Origin: Thiohalomonas denitrificans | GTDB lineage: Bacteria; Pseudomonadota; Gammaproteobacteria; Thiohalomonadales; Thiohalomonadaceae | NCBI GenBank assembly: GCA_020725115.1 | Contig: DYFR01000002.1 | Coordinates: forward strand, 107,871-171,870 | Reading direction: 5' to 3' | DNA length: 64,000 nt | Shown here: positions 31,160 to 38,804 of the stretch, in pieces | Layout: each line of letters opens with the position of its first letter | How positions within the stretch are numbered: position 1 is the stretch's first letter | Program-made: the position numbers and the translations under genes | Notes under the pieces: generated by a model | The model's database searches: none | The model's input: the letters and a program-made list of their open reading frames with translations, nothing else | What the model was told of the DNA's origin: nothing

Positions 31160-31753
31160 ATGTCCACGCCCCCGAAAAAAACCCCGCGAGGCGAAGAGTT
31201 GCATGCTGTGGTGCTCGAAACAGCCCTGCGCCTGTTCAGCCGGCACGGCTACTTCAACACTTCGATACACGATATTCGCCGTGAGGCCGGTGTCTCCATC
31301 GGCGCCATCTACCACCACTTCGCCAACAAGGAAAGCTTGGCCAAGTCCCTATATGATGACCTGCTGGCCCGCCTGGAGACGACTCTGAGCGACATCCTGA
31401 ACCGGCATGCCACATGCCACAAGCGCTGCGACGCCATTATCGCTTTCATGTTCGAAACCGCCGAAAACTCGCCGGAGATGATGCGTTTCATCCTTGATGC
31501 CAAGCACCGCGAATTCATGCCGACGGAAAAACCGCTCTGCTCCTCCCGCCCCTTCGAGCTTATGCGTCAGTGCATCGAAGGTGGCATCAAGTCCGGGGCG
31601 GTGCGCCCACTTGATTCCTGGGTAGCCGCCACCGCCGCCTTTGGCGGCGCTATACGCATGATCCAGCTCCACCTGGACGGTGTTCTAGAACAGCCTCTGA
31701 GCCACTATCTGGCCCAAACACAGGAGTGCGCCTGGCGCGCCATACGCATATAG
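31160..31753 (+). CDS. TetR/AcrR family transcriptional regulator
   Basis: A 197-residue regulator. Its N-terminal helix-turn-helix domain (about residues 14-60) has TALRLFSRHGYFNTSIHDIR and VSIGAIYHHFANKESLAKSL. The C-terminal ligand domain is of unknown specificity, with a cysteine near HATCHKRC. Identical palindromes lie just before this gene and just before the next one, so it probably represses itself and the DsrE-like gene. Confidence 0.92.
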   Translation: MSTPPKKTPRGEELHAVVLETALRLFSRHGYFNTSIHDIRREAGVSIGAIYHHFANKESLAKSLYDDLLARLETTLSDILNRHATCHKRCDAIIAFMFETAENSPEMMRFILDAKHREFMPTEKPLCSSRPFELMRQCIEGGIKSGAVRPLDSWVAATAAFGGAIRMIQLHLDGVLEQPLSHYLAQTQECAWRAIRI

Positions 31754-31792
31754 GCAAATTCACGCCGACAATTTTTTTTCACCCGAAAATAG

Positions 31793-31806
31793 AACGAACG
31801 TTCGTT
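31793..31806. promoter_or_regulatory. TetR-type operator upstream of the DsrE-like gene
   Basis: A perfect 14-base palindrome aacgaacgttcgtt, 23 bases before the ATG of the DsrE-like gene. It shares the core with the site before tetR. Confidence 0.8.
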
Positions 31807-31829
31807 TTAACCACAACCGGAGGTAACTG

Positions 31830-32321
31830 ATGAAACTTTTAAGGTATTGGCTTGTTTCCCTCATGCTGGCGCTGTGTACCACTACCGCCTTGGCCGACAA
31901 GCCCAGTGACACCGCCGCCCTGCGCGGCGTCCAGCATGGCAAGGTGGTGTTCGACATCAACGCCGCTGACGCCAAGCGGCTGAACCTCTACCTGGCGGTA
32001 ATCCGCGAGACCCACGATGACCTTAAGCGGCAAGGCGTGCGGCCCGACATCATTCTCGCTTTCCGTGGCCTCGCGGTCAGTCTCGTCTCCACCGACCGTG
32101 AGCGCTTCGAATTGACTGAGTTCGAACACCTGGATCACGTGGCAGACCAGATCGCCAACCTGCGCCAGCTGGGCGTACATATGGAGGGGTGTTCCATTGC
32201 TACTCGCCTCTTCCAGGTTGATAACACCACTCTGCTGCAAGGCATCACGCCAGTGGGCAACACCTTCGTCTCCCTTATCGGCTATCAGGCGCAAGGCTAT
32301 GCCGTGATCCCAATTTACTGA
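31830..32321 (+). CDS. DsrE/DsrF-like periplasmic protein
   Basis: A 163-residue secreted protein: signal peptide ending in ALA (cleavage near residue 22), then a DsrE-like fold with GKVVFDINAADAKRLNLYLA, DIILAFRGLAVSLVSTDRE and QLGVHMEGCSIATRLFQVDN. The Cys in EGCSIAT is the usual DsrE-position cysteine. Exported members of this family are known in sulfur oxidisers and in other proteobacteria; function is not established. The upstream TetR palindrome suggests co-regulation with the adjacent repressor. A GGAGG site precedes the start. Confidence 0.82.
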   Translation: MKLLRYWLVSLMLALCTTTALADKPSDTAALRGVQHGKVVFDINAADAKRLNLYLAVIRETHDDLKRQGVRPDIILAFRGLAVSLVSTDRERFELTEFEHLDHVADQIANLRQLGVHMEGCSIATRLFQVDNTTLLQGITPVGNTFVSLIGYQAQGYAVIPIY

Positions 32322-32483
32322 CCAGTCTCCATGCGGCGGGCACCGGCCCCTGAAACCGGCCGGTGCCTGTCGCAGATGTCTCACACAAACCACAAGTTTT
32401 CTCCGAACGTGTCGATCTATACTTCCGTCCAGTCTCCGCAATGTTGCGGCAGATTTGGATTGGTGGCTGAACAGGAGAAAACC

Positions 32484-32708
32484 ATGCCGGATCGACTGAT
32501 GCTGTTACCCGCCCACAACTTTGAGCGCATCCGGCTGATACGCATTCCCGACGATTACAGCGAGCGGGATGCGTTGCGCCGCGTGACGGCGCTCATTGCC
32601 GAGGCACAGGAGGAAGCAGAGGAATGGCGCTGGGAGGAGATCGCCGCGACCCTGGAGGATCACGGCTTCACGACAGTGGAGTTTACCCCCGGCCCGGAAC
32701 TGGACTGA
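32484..32708 (+). CDS. Small hypothetical protein (acidic, 74 residues)
   Basis: Begins MPDRLMLLPAHNFERIRLIR and continues with an acidic helical stretch (ALIAEAQEEAEEWRWEEIAA). A GGAG ribosome site lies about 9 bases before the ATG. No family was recognised. It is 163 bases after the DsrE gene; the gap shows nothing definite. Confidence 0.55.
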   Translation: MPDRLMLLPAHNFERIRLIRIPDDYSERDALRRVTALIAEAQEEAEEWRWEEIAATLEDHGFTTVEFTPGPELD

Positions 32709-32716
32709 AGGCTGAA

Positions 32717-32974
32717 TCAGAACAACGAAAAATGCTGCTGCTCGGGATTCCAGCTCAGGATGACATGGGAGATTCCCTGGCGCCCCAGGCGGCCGGCGTA
32801 CTCGGTGGCCTGAACGGCGTCATCCAGGGCAATGAAAGGCATCAGTGAGTGATCGGCTTCGCGCAGGGCAACGCAATAGCGCTTTTGCAGCAGGTGGTGA
32901 CGGCACTTGGTACAGAAACGATCAGTCTCTGCGCCCTTGCCGTAGTCCGACACCACGCAGGAGGTGCAGTCCAT
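32717..32974 (-). CDS. Small protein with a CxxC...CxxC zinc-ribbon-like start
   Basis: An 85-residue product from the ATG at 32974, with cysteines at 3, 6, 21 and 24 (MDCTSCVVSDYG, then RFCTKCRHH), a spacing suited to a zinc-binding knuckle. The rest contains HSLMPFIALDDAVQATEYAG and VILSWNPEQQHFSLF. It is convergent with the 74-residue gene and would not overlap it. No family recognised. An alternative start 5 codons upstream exists. Confidence 0.6.
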   Translation of the reverse strand: MDCTSCVVSDYGKGAETDRFCTKCRHHLLQKRYCVALREADHSLMPFIALDDAVQATEYAGRLGRQGISHVILSWNPEQQHFSLF

Positions 32975-33170
32975 GATATGTCCTTTCACGATGTCAGCCC
33001 CATCAGATGATGTGCCCGATCAAACTAGCAAGCCGCGTGGAGCGTGTATGTAGGAATAATCTGATTTTCTCCGGCGGCAACCTGGTAATTTCTCCATATA
33101 AAACAAGTGGCTTTATACAACCCTGGCGCAGTAACCCTCATTGCAGCCTGAGATCGACACTTATCAAGTC

Positions 33171-33199
33171 GTCGCAAACGACAATAAAAAGCTTATAAT
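33171..33199 (+). promoter_or_regulatory. Candidate promoter of the Ehr operon
   Basis: A perfect TATAAT (33194-33199) has a weak -35 (gtcgca, 33171-33176) at 17-base spacing. The start site would fall about 44 bases before the GTG of the first gene. The whole 33000-33250 gap is AT-rich, with an inverted repeat tataaa...tttata near 33098-33118. Confidence 0.45.
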
Positions 33200-33249
33200 T
33201 GCCCCGCTATCATTGGTGGTCGTGGCCCGGCACGGGAGCATAAGCAGAC

Positions 33250-35265
33250 GTGGCATTACAGCTGATCGCATACGCAGTCATGCTGTCCCTGTTGTCGGGG
33301 CTGGTCGGGCTGGGCGCCAGCCGTTACCGTTCTCTCCTCAGGCTCGTCTGCTTTCCCCTGCTTGGGCTTTCCGGCCTTGCCGCTGCCACAGGCGGTCTGC
33401 TGGTGCTGACCGGCGATGCCGTGGCTGCCCAGCTCCCCCTTGGTCTGCCCTGGCTACCGTGGTCGGTGCGGGTCGATGCCCTGTCCGGCTTCATCCTGCT
33501 GCTTATCGGTGTCGTGGTGTTTGCGGTCGCCGTGTTCGGCCCCGGCTACACCCGCGAATTCCTGCATGGCCGCCATTCGCTGTCCGCCCTGGGTGTATTC
33601 ACCGGCCTGTTCGTGGCCGGCATGCAGCTGGTGGTGATCGCCGACGACGCCTTTATGTTCATGGTGGCGTGGGAACTGATGTCGCTGTCGAGCTATTTCC
33701 TGGTGGCCTTCCAGCACGAAAACGCCGCCAATCGCCGTGCCGCCTTCCTCTATCTGCTGATGGCCCATGTCGGCGGCCTCGCCATCCTGCTCGGCTACGG
33801 CGTGCTGGCTGCCTTCGGCGGCGGCTTCACTTTCGAGGCGATGCGCGCGGCCGAACTGCCGGCGTTGTGGGCCGGCGTGGCCTTCGCCCTCGCCTTCTTC
33901 GGCTTCGGCATGAAGGCCGGTCTGGTGCCGCTGCATGCCTGGCTGCCCGAGGCCCATCCGGTGGCGCCGTCGCACATCTCGGCACTGATGTCCGGTGTGA
34001 TGCTCAAGGTGGCGATCTACGGCTTCGTGCGCGTCACCTTCGATCTCATCGGCACGCTGCAGGTGGACTGGGGCGTCATCGTGCTGCTGGTGGGCAGCGT
34101 CTCCGCCCTGCTCGGCGTGCTCTACGCCATGCAGCAGACCGACATCAAGCGCCTGCTGGCCTACTCATCCATCGAGAACGTCGGCGTGATCTTCATGGCC
34201 CTGGGGCTGGCGATGATCTTCCTCGCCTCGGGCCAGCCGCTGCTCGGCAGCCTCGGCCTCATCGCCGCGCTGTATCACGCCCTCAACCACGCCGTATTCA
34301 AGAGCCTTTTGTTCCTCGGCGCCGGCGCGGTGATCCAGCAGACCCACCAGCACAGCCTGGAACACATGGGCGGCCTGCTGAAGCGCCTGCCCTACACCGG
34401 CACCTTCTTCCTCATCGGCTGCCTCAGCATCGCCTCGCTGCCGCCGTTCAACGGCTTCGCCTCCGAGTGGCTCACCCTGCAGACCGCCCTGCAGGGCGTA
34501 GTGCTGGAGAGCGGCGTGCTGCGCATAGTCATCCCGGTCACCGCCGCCATGCTGGCCCTCACCGCGGCCCTCGGCGCCATGCTGTTCGTGCGCCTGTACG
34601 GTATCGCCTTCCTCGGCCAGCCGCGCACACGCCAGGCGCGCCAGGCGCATCTGCCGTCCTTCGGCATGCGCGCGGCGCAGGGCCTGCTGGCGGTGCTGTG
34701 TCTGCTGCTCGGGGTACTGCCCGCGCTGGCCATCGACGTGATGGGCGCCATCCCGCAGTCCCTCGGCGGCCTGCCCGAGCCGGGCATCACCGGGGAAGGC
34801 TGGCTGTGGCTGACGCCGGTATCGCCCGCCGTGGCCAGTTACAGCGCACCGCTGGTCCTGCTCGGTTTAGGGCTCACCTGGGGACTGTTCTATCTGCTGT
34901 TGCATGGCCGCAAGGAACAGCCTCTGCGCCGCGTCCACCCGTGGGACTGCGGCTTCGGTCCCTTGAGCCCGCGCATGCAGTACACCGCCACTGCTTTCGC
35001 CCAACCGGTGCGGCGCATCTTCCAGCCGGTATGGCAACTGGATGAAAAGGTGGAGCGTCTCAGCGACGACAAGAGCAGCCAACTCACCGGCCTGCGCCAT
35101 CAGCTGCTGGTGACCGATCGCAGCTGGGGCCTGCTCTACGAGCCCATCGGCCGCTGGGTGTTGCGGGCGGCGCGGCGGCTGGCCTTGCTGCAAAGCGGCA
35201 ACATCCGTACCTATCTGTCCTATTCCTTCTTCACGCTGCTGTTCCTGCTATGGCTGATTACCTGA
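33250..35265 (+). CDS. hyfB: Ehr complex antiporter-like subunit (HyfB/NuoL-type)
   Basis: A 671-residue membrane protein of the Mrp/NuoL/HyfB family with about 16 helices. Ion-path residues appear in VAWELMSLSSYFLV (Glu), FGMKAGLVPLHAWLPEAHPV (Lys) and SALMSGVMLKVAIYGFVRV (Lys). The C-terminal extension with YTATAFAQPVRRIFQ is typical of HyfB. It would translocate protons or sodium. It uses a GTG start and overlaps the next gene by 16 bases. The operon encodes six subunits and lacks a NuoI-like ferredoxin subunit, which suits the energy-converting-hydrogenase-related (Ehr) group. Confidence 0.88.
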   Translation: MALQLIAYAVMLSLLSGLVGLGASRYRSLLRLVCFPLLGLSGLAAATGGLLVLTGDAVAAQLPLGLPWLPWSVRVDALSGFILLLIGVVVFAVAVFGPGYTREFLHGRHSLSALGVFTGLFVAGMQLVVIADDAFMFMVAWELMSLSSYFLVAFQHENAANRRAAFLYLLMAHVGGLAILLGYGVLAAFGGGFTFEAMRAAELPALWAGVAFALAFFGFGMKAGLVPLHAWLPEAHPVAPSHISALMSGVMLKVAIYGFVRVTFDLIGTLQVDWGVIVLLVGSVSALLGVLYAMQQTDIKRLLAYSSIENVGVIFMALGLAMIFLASGQPLLGSLGLIAALYHALNHAVFKSLLFLGAGAVIQQTHQHSLEHMGGLLKRLPYTGTFFLIGCLSIASLPPFNGFASEWLTLQTALQGVVLESGVLRIVIPVTAAMLALTAALGAMLFVRLYGIAFLGQPRTRQARQAHLPSFGMRAAQGLLAVLCLLLGVLPALAIDVMGAIPQSLGGLPEPGITGEGWLWLTPVSPAVASYSAPLVLLGLGLTWGLFYLLLHGRKEQPLRRVHPWDCGFGPLSPRMQYTATAFAQPVRRIFQPVWQLDEKVERLSDDKSSQLTGLRHQLLVTDRSWGLLYEPIGRWVLRAARRLALLQSGNIRTYLSYSFFTLLFLLWLIT

Positions 35266-36215
35266 CCCTGCAAGGCTGGCTGCTGGCGCTGTTGCAGACG
35301 GCGCTGTTCGTGACGGCGGCGCCGCTGCTGGTGGGCTGGCTACGCCTGCTCAAGGCACGACTGCAGAACCGCAGCGCACCGGCGCTGACCCAGCCCTACC
35401 GCGACCTCAGCAAACTGTTCCGCAAGGAGGTGATCGTCGCCGATACCGCCTCGCCGCTGTTCCGCGCCGCGCCCTACGTGGTGTTCTCGGCCACCGTGGT
35501 CACCGCGGCGGTGATCCCGCTGCTCGCCGTCCATCTGCCCACCGCGGCCATTGCCGACGTCATCGTGCTGGTGGGCTTTCTCGCCCTGGCGCGCTTCTTT
35601 CTCGCCCTCGCCGGCATGGATGTGGGCACCGCCTTCGGCGGCATGGGCTCGTCGCGCGAAATGACCATCGCCTCACTGGCCGAACCGGCCATGCTGATGG
35701 CCATCTTTACCCTCACCATGACGGCGCAGAGCAGCAACATCTCCCATGCCATCGACTTCCTGCTGGCGCAGGGCCTGGTGCTGCGGCCGTCGTTCATGTT
35801 CGCCCTGCTCGCCCTGTTACTGGTGGCGGTGGCCGAGACCGGCCGCATCCCGGTGGACAATCCCACCACCCACCTGGAACTGACCATGGTGCATGAGGCG
35901 ATGATCCTCGAATACAGCGGCCGCCACCTGGCGCTGATGGAATGGGCGGCACAACTCAAGCTGATGATCTACGGCGTGCTCATCGCCAACATCTTCTTCC
36001 CCTGGGGTATCGCCGTGGAGAGCACGCCGACCGCGCTGCTGCTCGGCCTCGCCGCCATTACCGGCAAACTGATGCTGCTGTGCGTGGTGCTGGCGGTAGC
36101 GGAAACCGCGTTGGCCAAGATGCGCCTGTTCCGCGTGCCGGGCTATCTCAACCTCGCCTTCCTCTTCGCCCTGCTCGGCATGCTGAGCCATGTGATCCTT
36201 GAGGTGGGAGCATGA
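35250..36215 (+). CDS. hyfC: Ehr complex membrane subunit (HyfC/NuoH-type)
   Basis: A 321-residue, eight-helix protein of the NuoH/HyfC family that links the peripheral and ion-pumping parts. Conserved cytoplasmic loops are RNRSAPALTQPYRDLSKLFR and ETGRIPVDNPTTHLELTMVH. It starts inside the end of hyfB (16-base overlap), the only pair in this operon without an intervening repeat; a family A repeat follows it. Confidence 0.9.
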   Translation: MADYLTLQGWLLALLQTALFVTAAPLLVGWLRLLKARLQNRSAPALTQPYRDLSKLFRKEVIVADTASPLFRAAPYVVFSATVVTAAVIPLLAVHLPTAAIADVIVLVGFLALARFFLALAGMDVGTAFGGMGSSREMTIASLAEPAMLMAIFTLTMTAQSSNISHAIDFLLAQGLVLRPSFMFALLALLLVAVAETGRIPVDNPTTHLELTMVHEAMILEYSGRHLALMEWAAQLKLMIYGVLIANIFFPWGIAVESTPTALLLGLAAITGKLMLLCVVLAVAETALAKMRLFRVPGYLNLAFLFALLGMLSHVILEVGA

Positions 36216-36230
36216 GTCCGGCGTGGAACA

Positions 36231-36357
36231 TTTCACCGCAGAGACGCAGAGGACGCCGAGAAAGGCCATGGCGTTCGCTTCATATCAACGGCCGCTGTCG
36301 TGCTGCGGGCAGTATGAACACCGTTTCTCTCTGCGCACTCTGCGCCTCTGCGGTGAG
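36231..36357. repeat. Inverted repeat of gcagag-type units (family A, copy 4) between hyfC and hyfE
   Basis: The left arm (36231-36255, ttcaccgcagagacgcagag and on) and the right arm (36328-36357, ending gcgcctctgcggtgag) are complementary. The centre is about 70 bases without an ORF. Confidence 0.88.
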
Positions 36358-36366
36358 TAATCCGGC

Positions 36367-37071
36367 ATGAACTTCGCCCAGTTCACCCTGCAGGAACAGG
36401 GCGTGGTGATCCTCGCTGCGCTGGTACTGTTTACCTCCTTTTCCCTGCTGGCGCAGACGCGCATCATCGCCTGCATCCACGCCTTCGCCTGGCAGGGCGC
36501 GCTGGTGGCCGCGGCCACGGCCATGGTCGCGCTGGTCGCCGGCCAGCATCACCTGTACATCTCCGCGCTGATCACCTTCGCCCTCAAGGCGGTGCTGATC
36601 CCCTGGGTACTGCACCGCATCGTGGTCAAGCTGCAGATAACGCGCGAGGTGGAGACGGTGGTGAACCCGTCGCTGGTGCTGCTGGCCGCCGCGGCGCTGG
36701 TGGCCTTCAGCTATTACGTCGCGCTGCCGGTGGAGAAGCTGTCGACGCTGGCCACCCGCAACACCATCGCCATCAGCATGGCAGTGGTGCTGCTCGGCAT
36801 GCTGATGATGGTAACGCGGCGTCAGGCCATCACCCAGGTGGTGGGCTTCATGTCCATCGAGAACGGCCTGTTCTTCGCCGCGGTGGTATCCACCCACGGT
36901 ATGCCCATGGTGGTGGAATTGGGCGTCGCCTTCGATCTGTTGGTGGCAACAGTGATCTTCGGTGTGTTCTTCTTCCAGATCCGCCAGAGCATCGACTCGC
37001 TGGATGTGGACCGCCTCAGCCGCCTGGCGGAAAGCACCGAGGAGGAAGAACAGCAGGATAACCACGGATGA
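36367..37071 (+). CDS. hyfE: Ehr complex membrane subunit (HyfE-type)
   Basis: A 234-residue protein with about seven helices. Its C-terminal part resembles NuoK (VVGFMSIENGLFFAAVVSTH, then the Glu-containing MPMVVELGVAFDLL) and the N-terminal half is HyfE-like. In hydrogenase-4-type complexes this subunit lies in the membrane arm. It is preceded and followed by family A repeats. Confidence 0.85.
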   Translation: MNFAQFTLQEQGVVILAALVLFTSFSLLAQTRIIACIHAFAWQGALVAAATAMVALVAGQHHLYISALITFALKAVLIPWVLHRIVVKLQITREVETVVNPSLVLLAAAALVAFSYYVALPVEKLSTLATRNTIAISMAVVLLGMLMMVTRRQAITQVVGFMSIENGLFFAAVVSTHGMPMVVELGVAFDLLVATVIFGVFFFQIRQSIDSLDVDRLSRLAESTEEEEQQDNHG

Positions 37072-37084
37072 CCAAGAACACGAC

Positions 37085-37223
37085 TTTCACCGCAGAGGCG
37101 CAGAGTTCGCAGAGGAATTTCATGCGGTTGCCAGCGCGTTCAGAATCTCCTGGTTGGATCATGTGCCGGTGTAAGGCCCAAGAGATGTGGTTTCTCTGCG
37201 TCCTCGGCGCCTCGGCGGTGAGA
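37085..37223. repeat. Inverted repeat of gcagag-type units (family A, copy 5) between hyfE and hyfF
   Basis: The left arm (37085-37115, tttcaccgcagaggcgcaga and on) and the right arm (37191-37223, ending gcgcctcggcggtgaga) are imperfect reverse complements with about 75 bases between. It ends only 8 bases before the hyfF ATG, so the hairpin could hide the ribosome site. Confidence 0.85.
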
Positions 37224-37231
37224 TATTCACA

Positions 37232-38719
37232 ATGAACGCCCTGTTCGCCACCCTGCTCATTCCCCTGCTCGGCACGCTGCTGATGGCCGTGGTACCGCGC
37301 TGCCGCATCGCCGGCTGGGTCAACGTGGCCTTTGCCGCCGCCACCACCGCGGCCTCTATCGTGTTGGCGCTGGAGATATTCGAAAGCGGCCCGCTGCTGT
37401 CGCCCGGCAAGTTCTTCTACGTCGACGCCTTCAATGTCTATCTGCTGGTGCTCACCGCCTTCGTCGCCACCACCACGGCGATCTTCTCGCGGCCTTATAT
37501 GGATCACGAACTGGCGCAGGGCCGCGTCAACAACCGGCGCATGCGCCTGTATCACGCCATGTATCAGGGCTTTCTGTTCACCATGTTGCTGGCGCTGTCC
37601 ACCAACAACCTCGGCATCCTGTGGGTGGCGCTGGAGGGTGCAACCCTCGCCACCGTGTTGCTGGTGTCGTTGTACCGCACGCCGGAATCGGTGGAGGCGG
37701 CGTGGAAGTATTTCATCCTCTGCGGCGTCGGCATCGCGCAGGCGCTGTTCGGTACCGTGTTGCTGTACTTCGCCGCCGCCTCGGTGCTCACCTCGGCGGA
37801 GGACGGCCTGCTGTGGACCACGCTGCACGGCATCGCCGGCCAGCTCGACCCCACGGTGATGAGCATCGCCTTCGTGTTCCTGCTGGTGGGTTACGGCACC
37901 AAGGTCGGCCTGGTGCCGCTGCACAACTGGCTGCCCGATGCCCACTCGGAAGGTCCAACGCCGATGTCGGCGGTGCTGTCCGGCCTGCTGCTCAACGTCG
38001 CGCTGTATGCGGTGGTGCGCACCAAGATGCTGGTGGACGGCGCGCTGGCGGCTGCGCCCAACGTGCCGCAGCCGCAACTGGCCGGTTATCTGATGATGGC
38101 CTTCGGCCTGCTGTCCTTCCTGGTGGCCGGCCTGTTCCTGCACCGCCAGCGCGACATCAAGCGCATGTTCAGCTATTCCTCCATCGAACACATGGGGTTG
38201 ATGACCTTCGCCTTCGGCCTGGGCGGCCCGCTCGCCACCTTCGCCGCGCTGCTGCACATGACGCTGCACTCGCTGGTGAAGTCGGCCATCTTCGTCACCG
38301 TCGGCCACGCCACCCACATCGCCGGCACCCAGGCCATCGACAAGATCCGCGGCCTCATTCGCACCCAGCCGACCGTAGGCTGGGGCCTGCTGCTCGGCAC
38401 CGCCGCCATCGCCGGCTTCCCGCCCTTCGGCCTGTTCGTGAGCGAATTCCTGCTGCTCATCGCCACCATGCAGAGCTGGCCCTGGCTCACCGTGGTCCTC
38501 TTGTCGGGCCTGGCCATCGCCTTCGCCGGCCTGTTCCGCAACATCCATCCCATGGTCTACGGCAATCAGCCGGAGGGTCAGACGCCGGTGAAAGCCAACA
38601 TGCTGCCGGTGTACCTGCATCTGCTGCTGGCGCTGTGGTTCGGCCTCGCCATTCCCGCCGTGCTGGCGCAGTGGTTCGATCAGGCGACGCAGCTCATCGC
38701 CGGCAAGGGAGTGTTATGA
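37232..38719 (+). CDS. hyfF: Ehr complex antiporter-like subunit (HyfF/NuoN-type)
   Basis: A 495-residue membrane protein with about 14 helices of the NuoN/M type. Seen: WVALEGATLATVLLVSL (Glu), VGYGTKVGLVPLHNWLPDAH (Lys) and SAVLSGLLLNVALYAVVRTK, where Asn stands at the position of the second lysine seen in HyfB. Later KRMFSYSSIEHMGLMTFAF follows. This suggests a partly different ion path from HyfB. The start at 37232 (MNALFATLLIPLLG) lies just after a family A repeat; the upstream extension of the frame is repeat sequence. Confidence 0.88.
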   Translation: MNALFATLLIPLLGTLLMAVVPRCRIAGWVNVAFAAATTAASIVLALEIFESGPLLSPGKFFYVDAFNVYLLVLTAFVATTTAIFSRPYMDHELAQGRVNNRRMRLYHAMYQGFLFTMLLALSTNNLGILWVALEGATLATVLLVSLYRTPESVEAAWKYFILCGVGIAQALFGTVLLYFAAASVLTSAEDGLLWTTLHGIAGQLDPTVMSIAFVFLLVGYGTKVGLVPLHNWLPDAHSEGPTPMSAVLSGLLLNVALYAVVRTKMLVDGALAAAPNVPQPQLAGYLMMAFGLLSFLVAGLFLHRQRDIKRMFSYSSIEHMGLMTFAFGLGGPLATFAALLHMTLHSLVKSAIFVTVGHATHIAGTQAIDKIRGLIRTQPTVGWGLLLGTAAIAGFPPFGLFVSEFLLLIATMQSWPWLTVVLLSGLAIAFAGLFRNIHPMVYGNQPEGQTPVKANMLPVYLHLLLALWFGLAIPAVLAQWFDQATQLIAGKGVL

Positions 38720-38723
38720 AGAA

Positions 38724-38794
38724 CAGTTGCAAGTTACAAGTTGCAAGTTACAAGTGTGTTTTTCTTGCCACTTGTAACTTGACACTTGAAACTG
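38724..38794. repeat. Inverted repeat of acaagtg-type units (family B, copy 3) between hyfF and hyfG
   Basis: The left arm (38724-38756, cagttgcaagttacaagttg and on) and the right arm (38764-38794, cttgccacttgtaacttgac and on) are complementary with a 7-base centre. It fills almost the whole gap between the two genes. Confidence 0.88.
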
Positions 38795-38804
38795 GTTTTA
38801 AGCC

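Noticed and set aside
37016-38620. 534-residue minus-strand frame opposite hyfF
   Set aside because: Antisense shadow of a conserved membrane subunit; contains no hydrophobic segments or domains.
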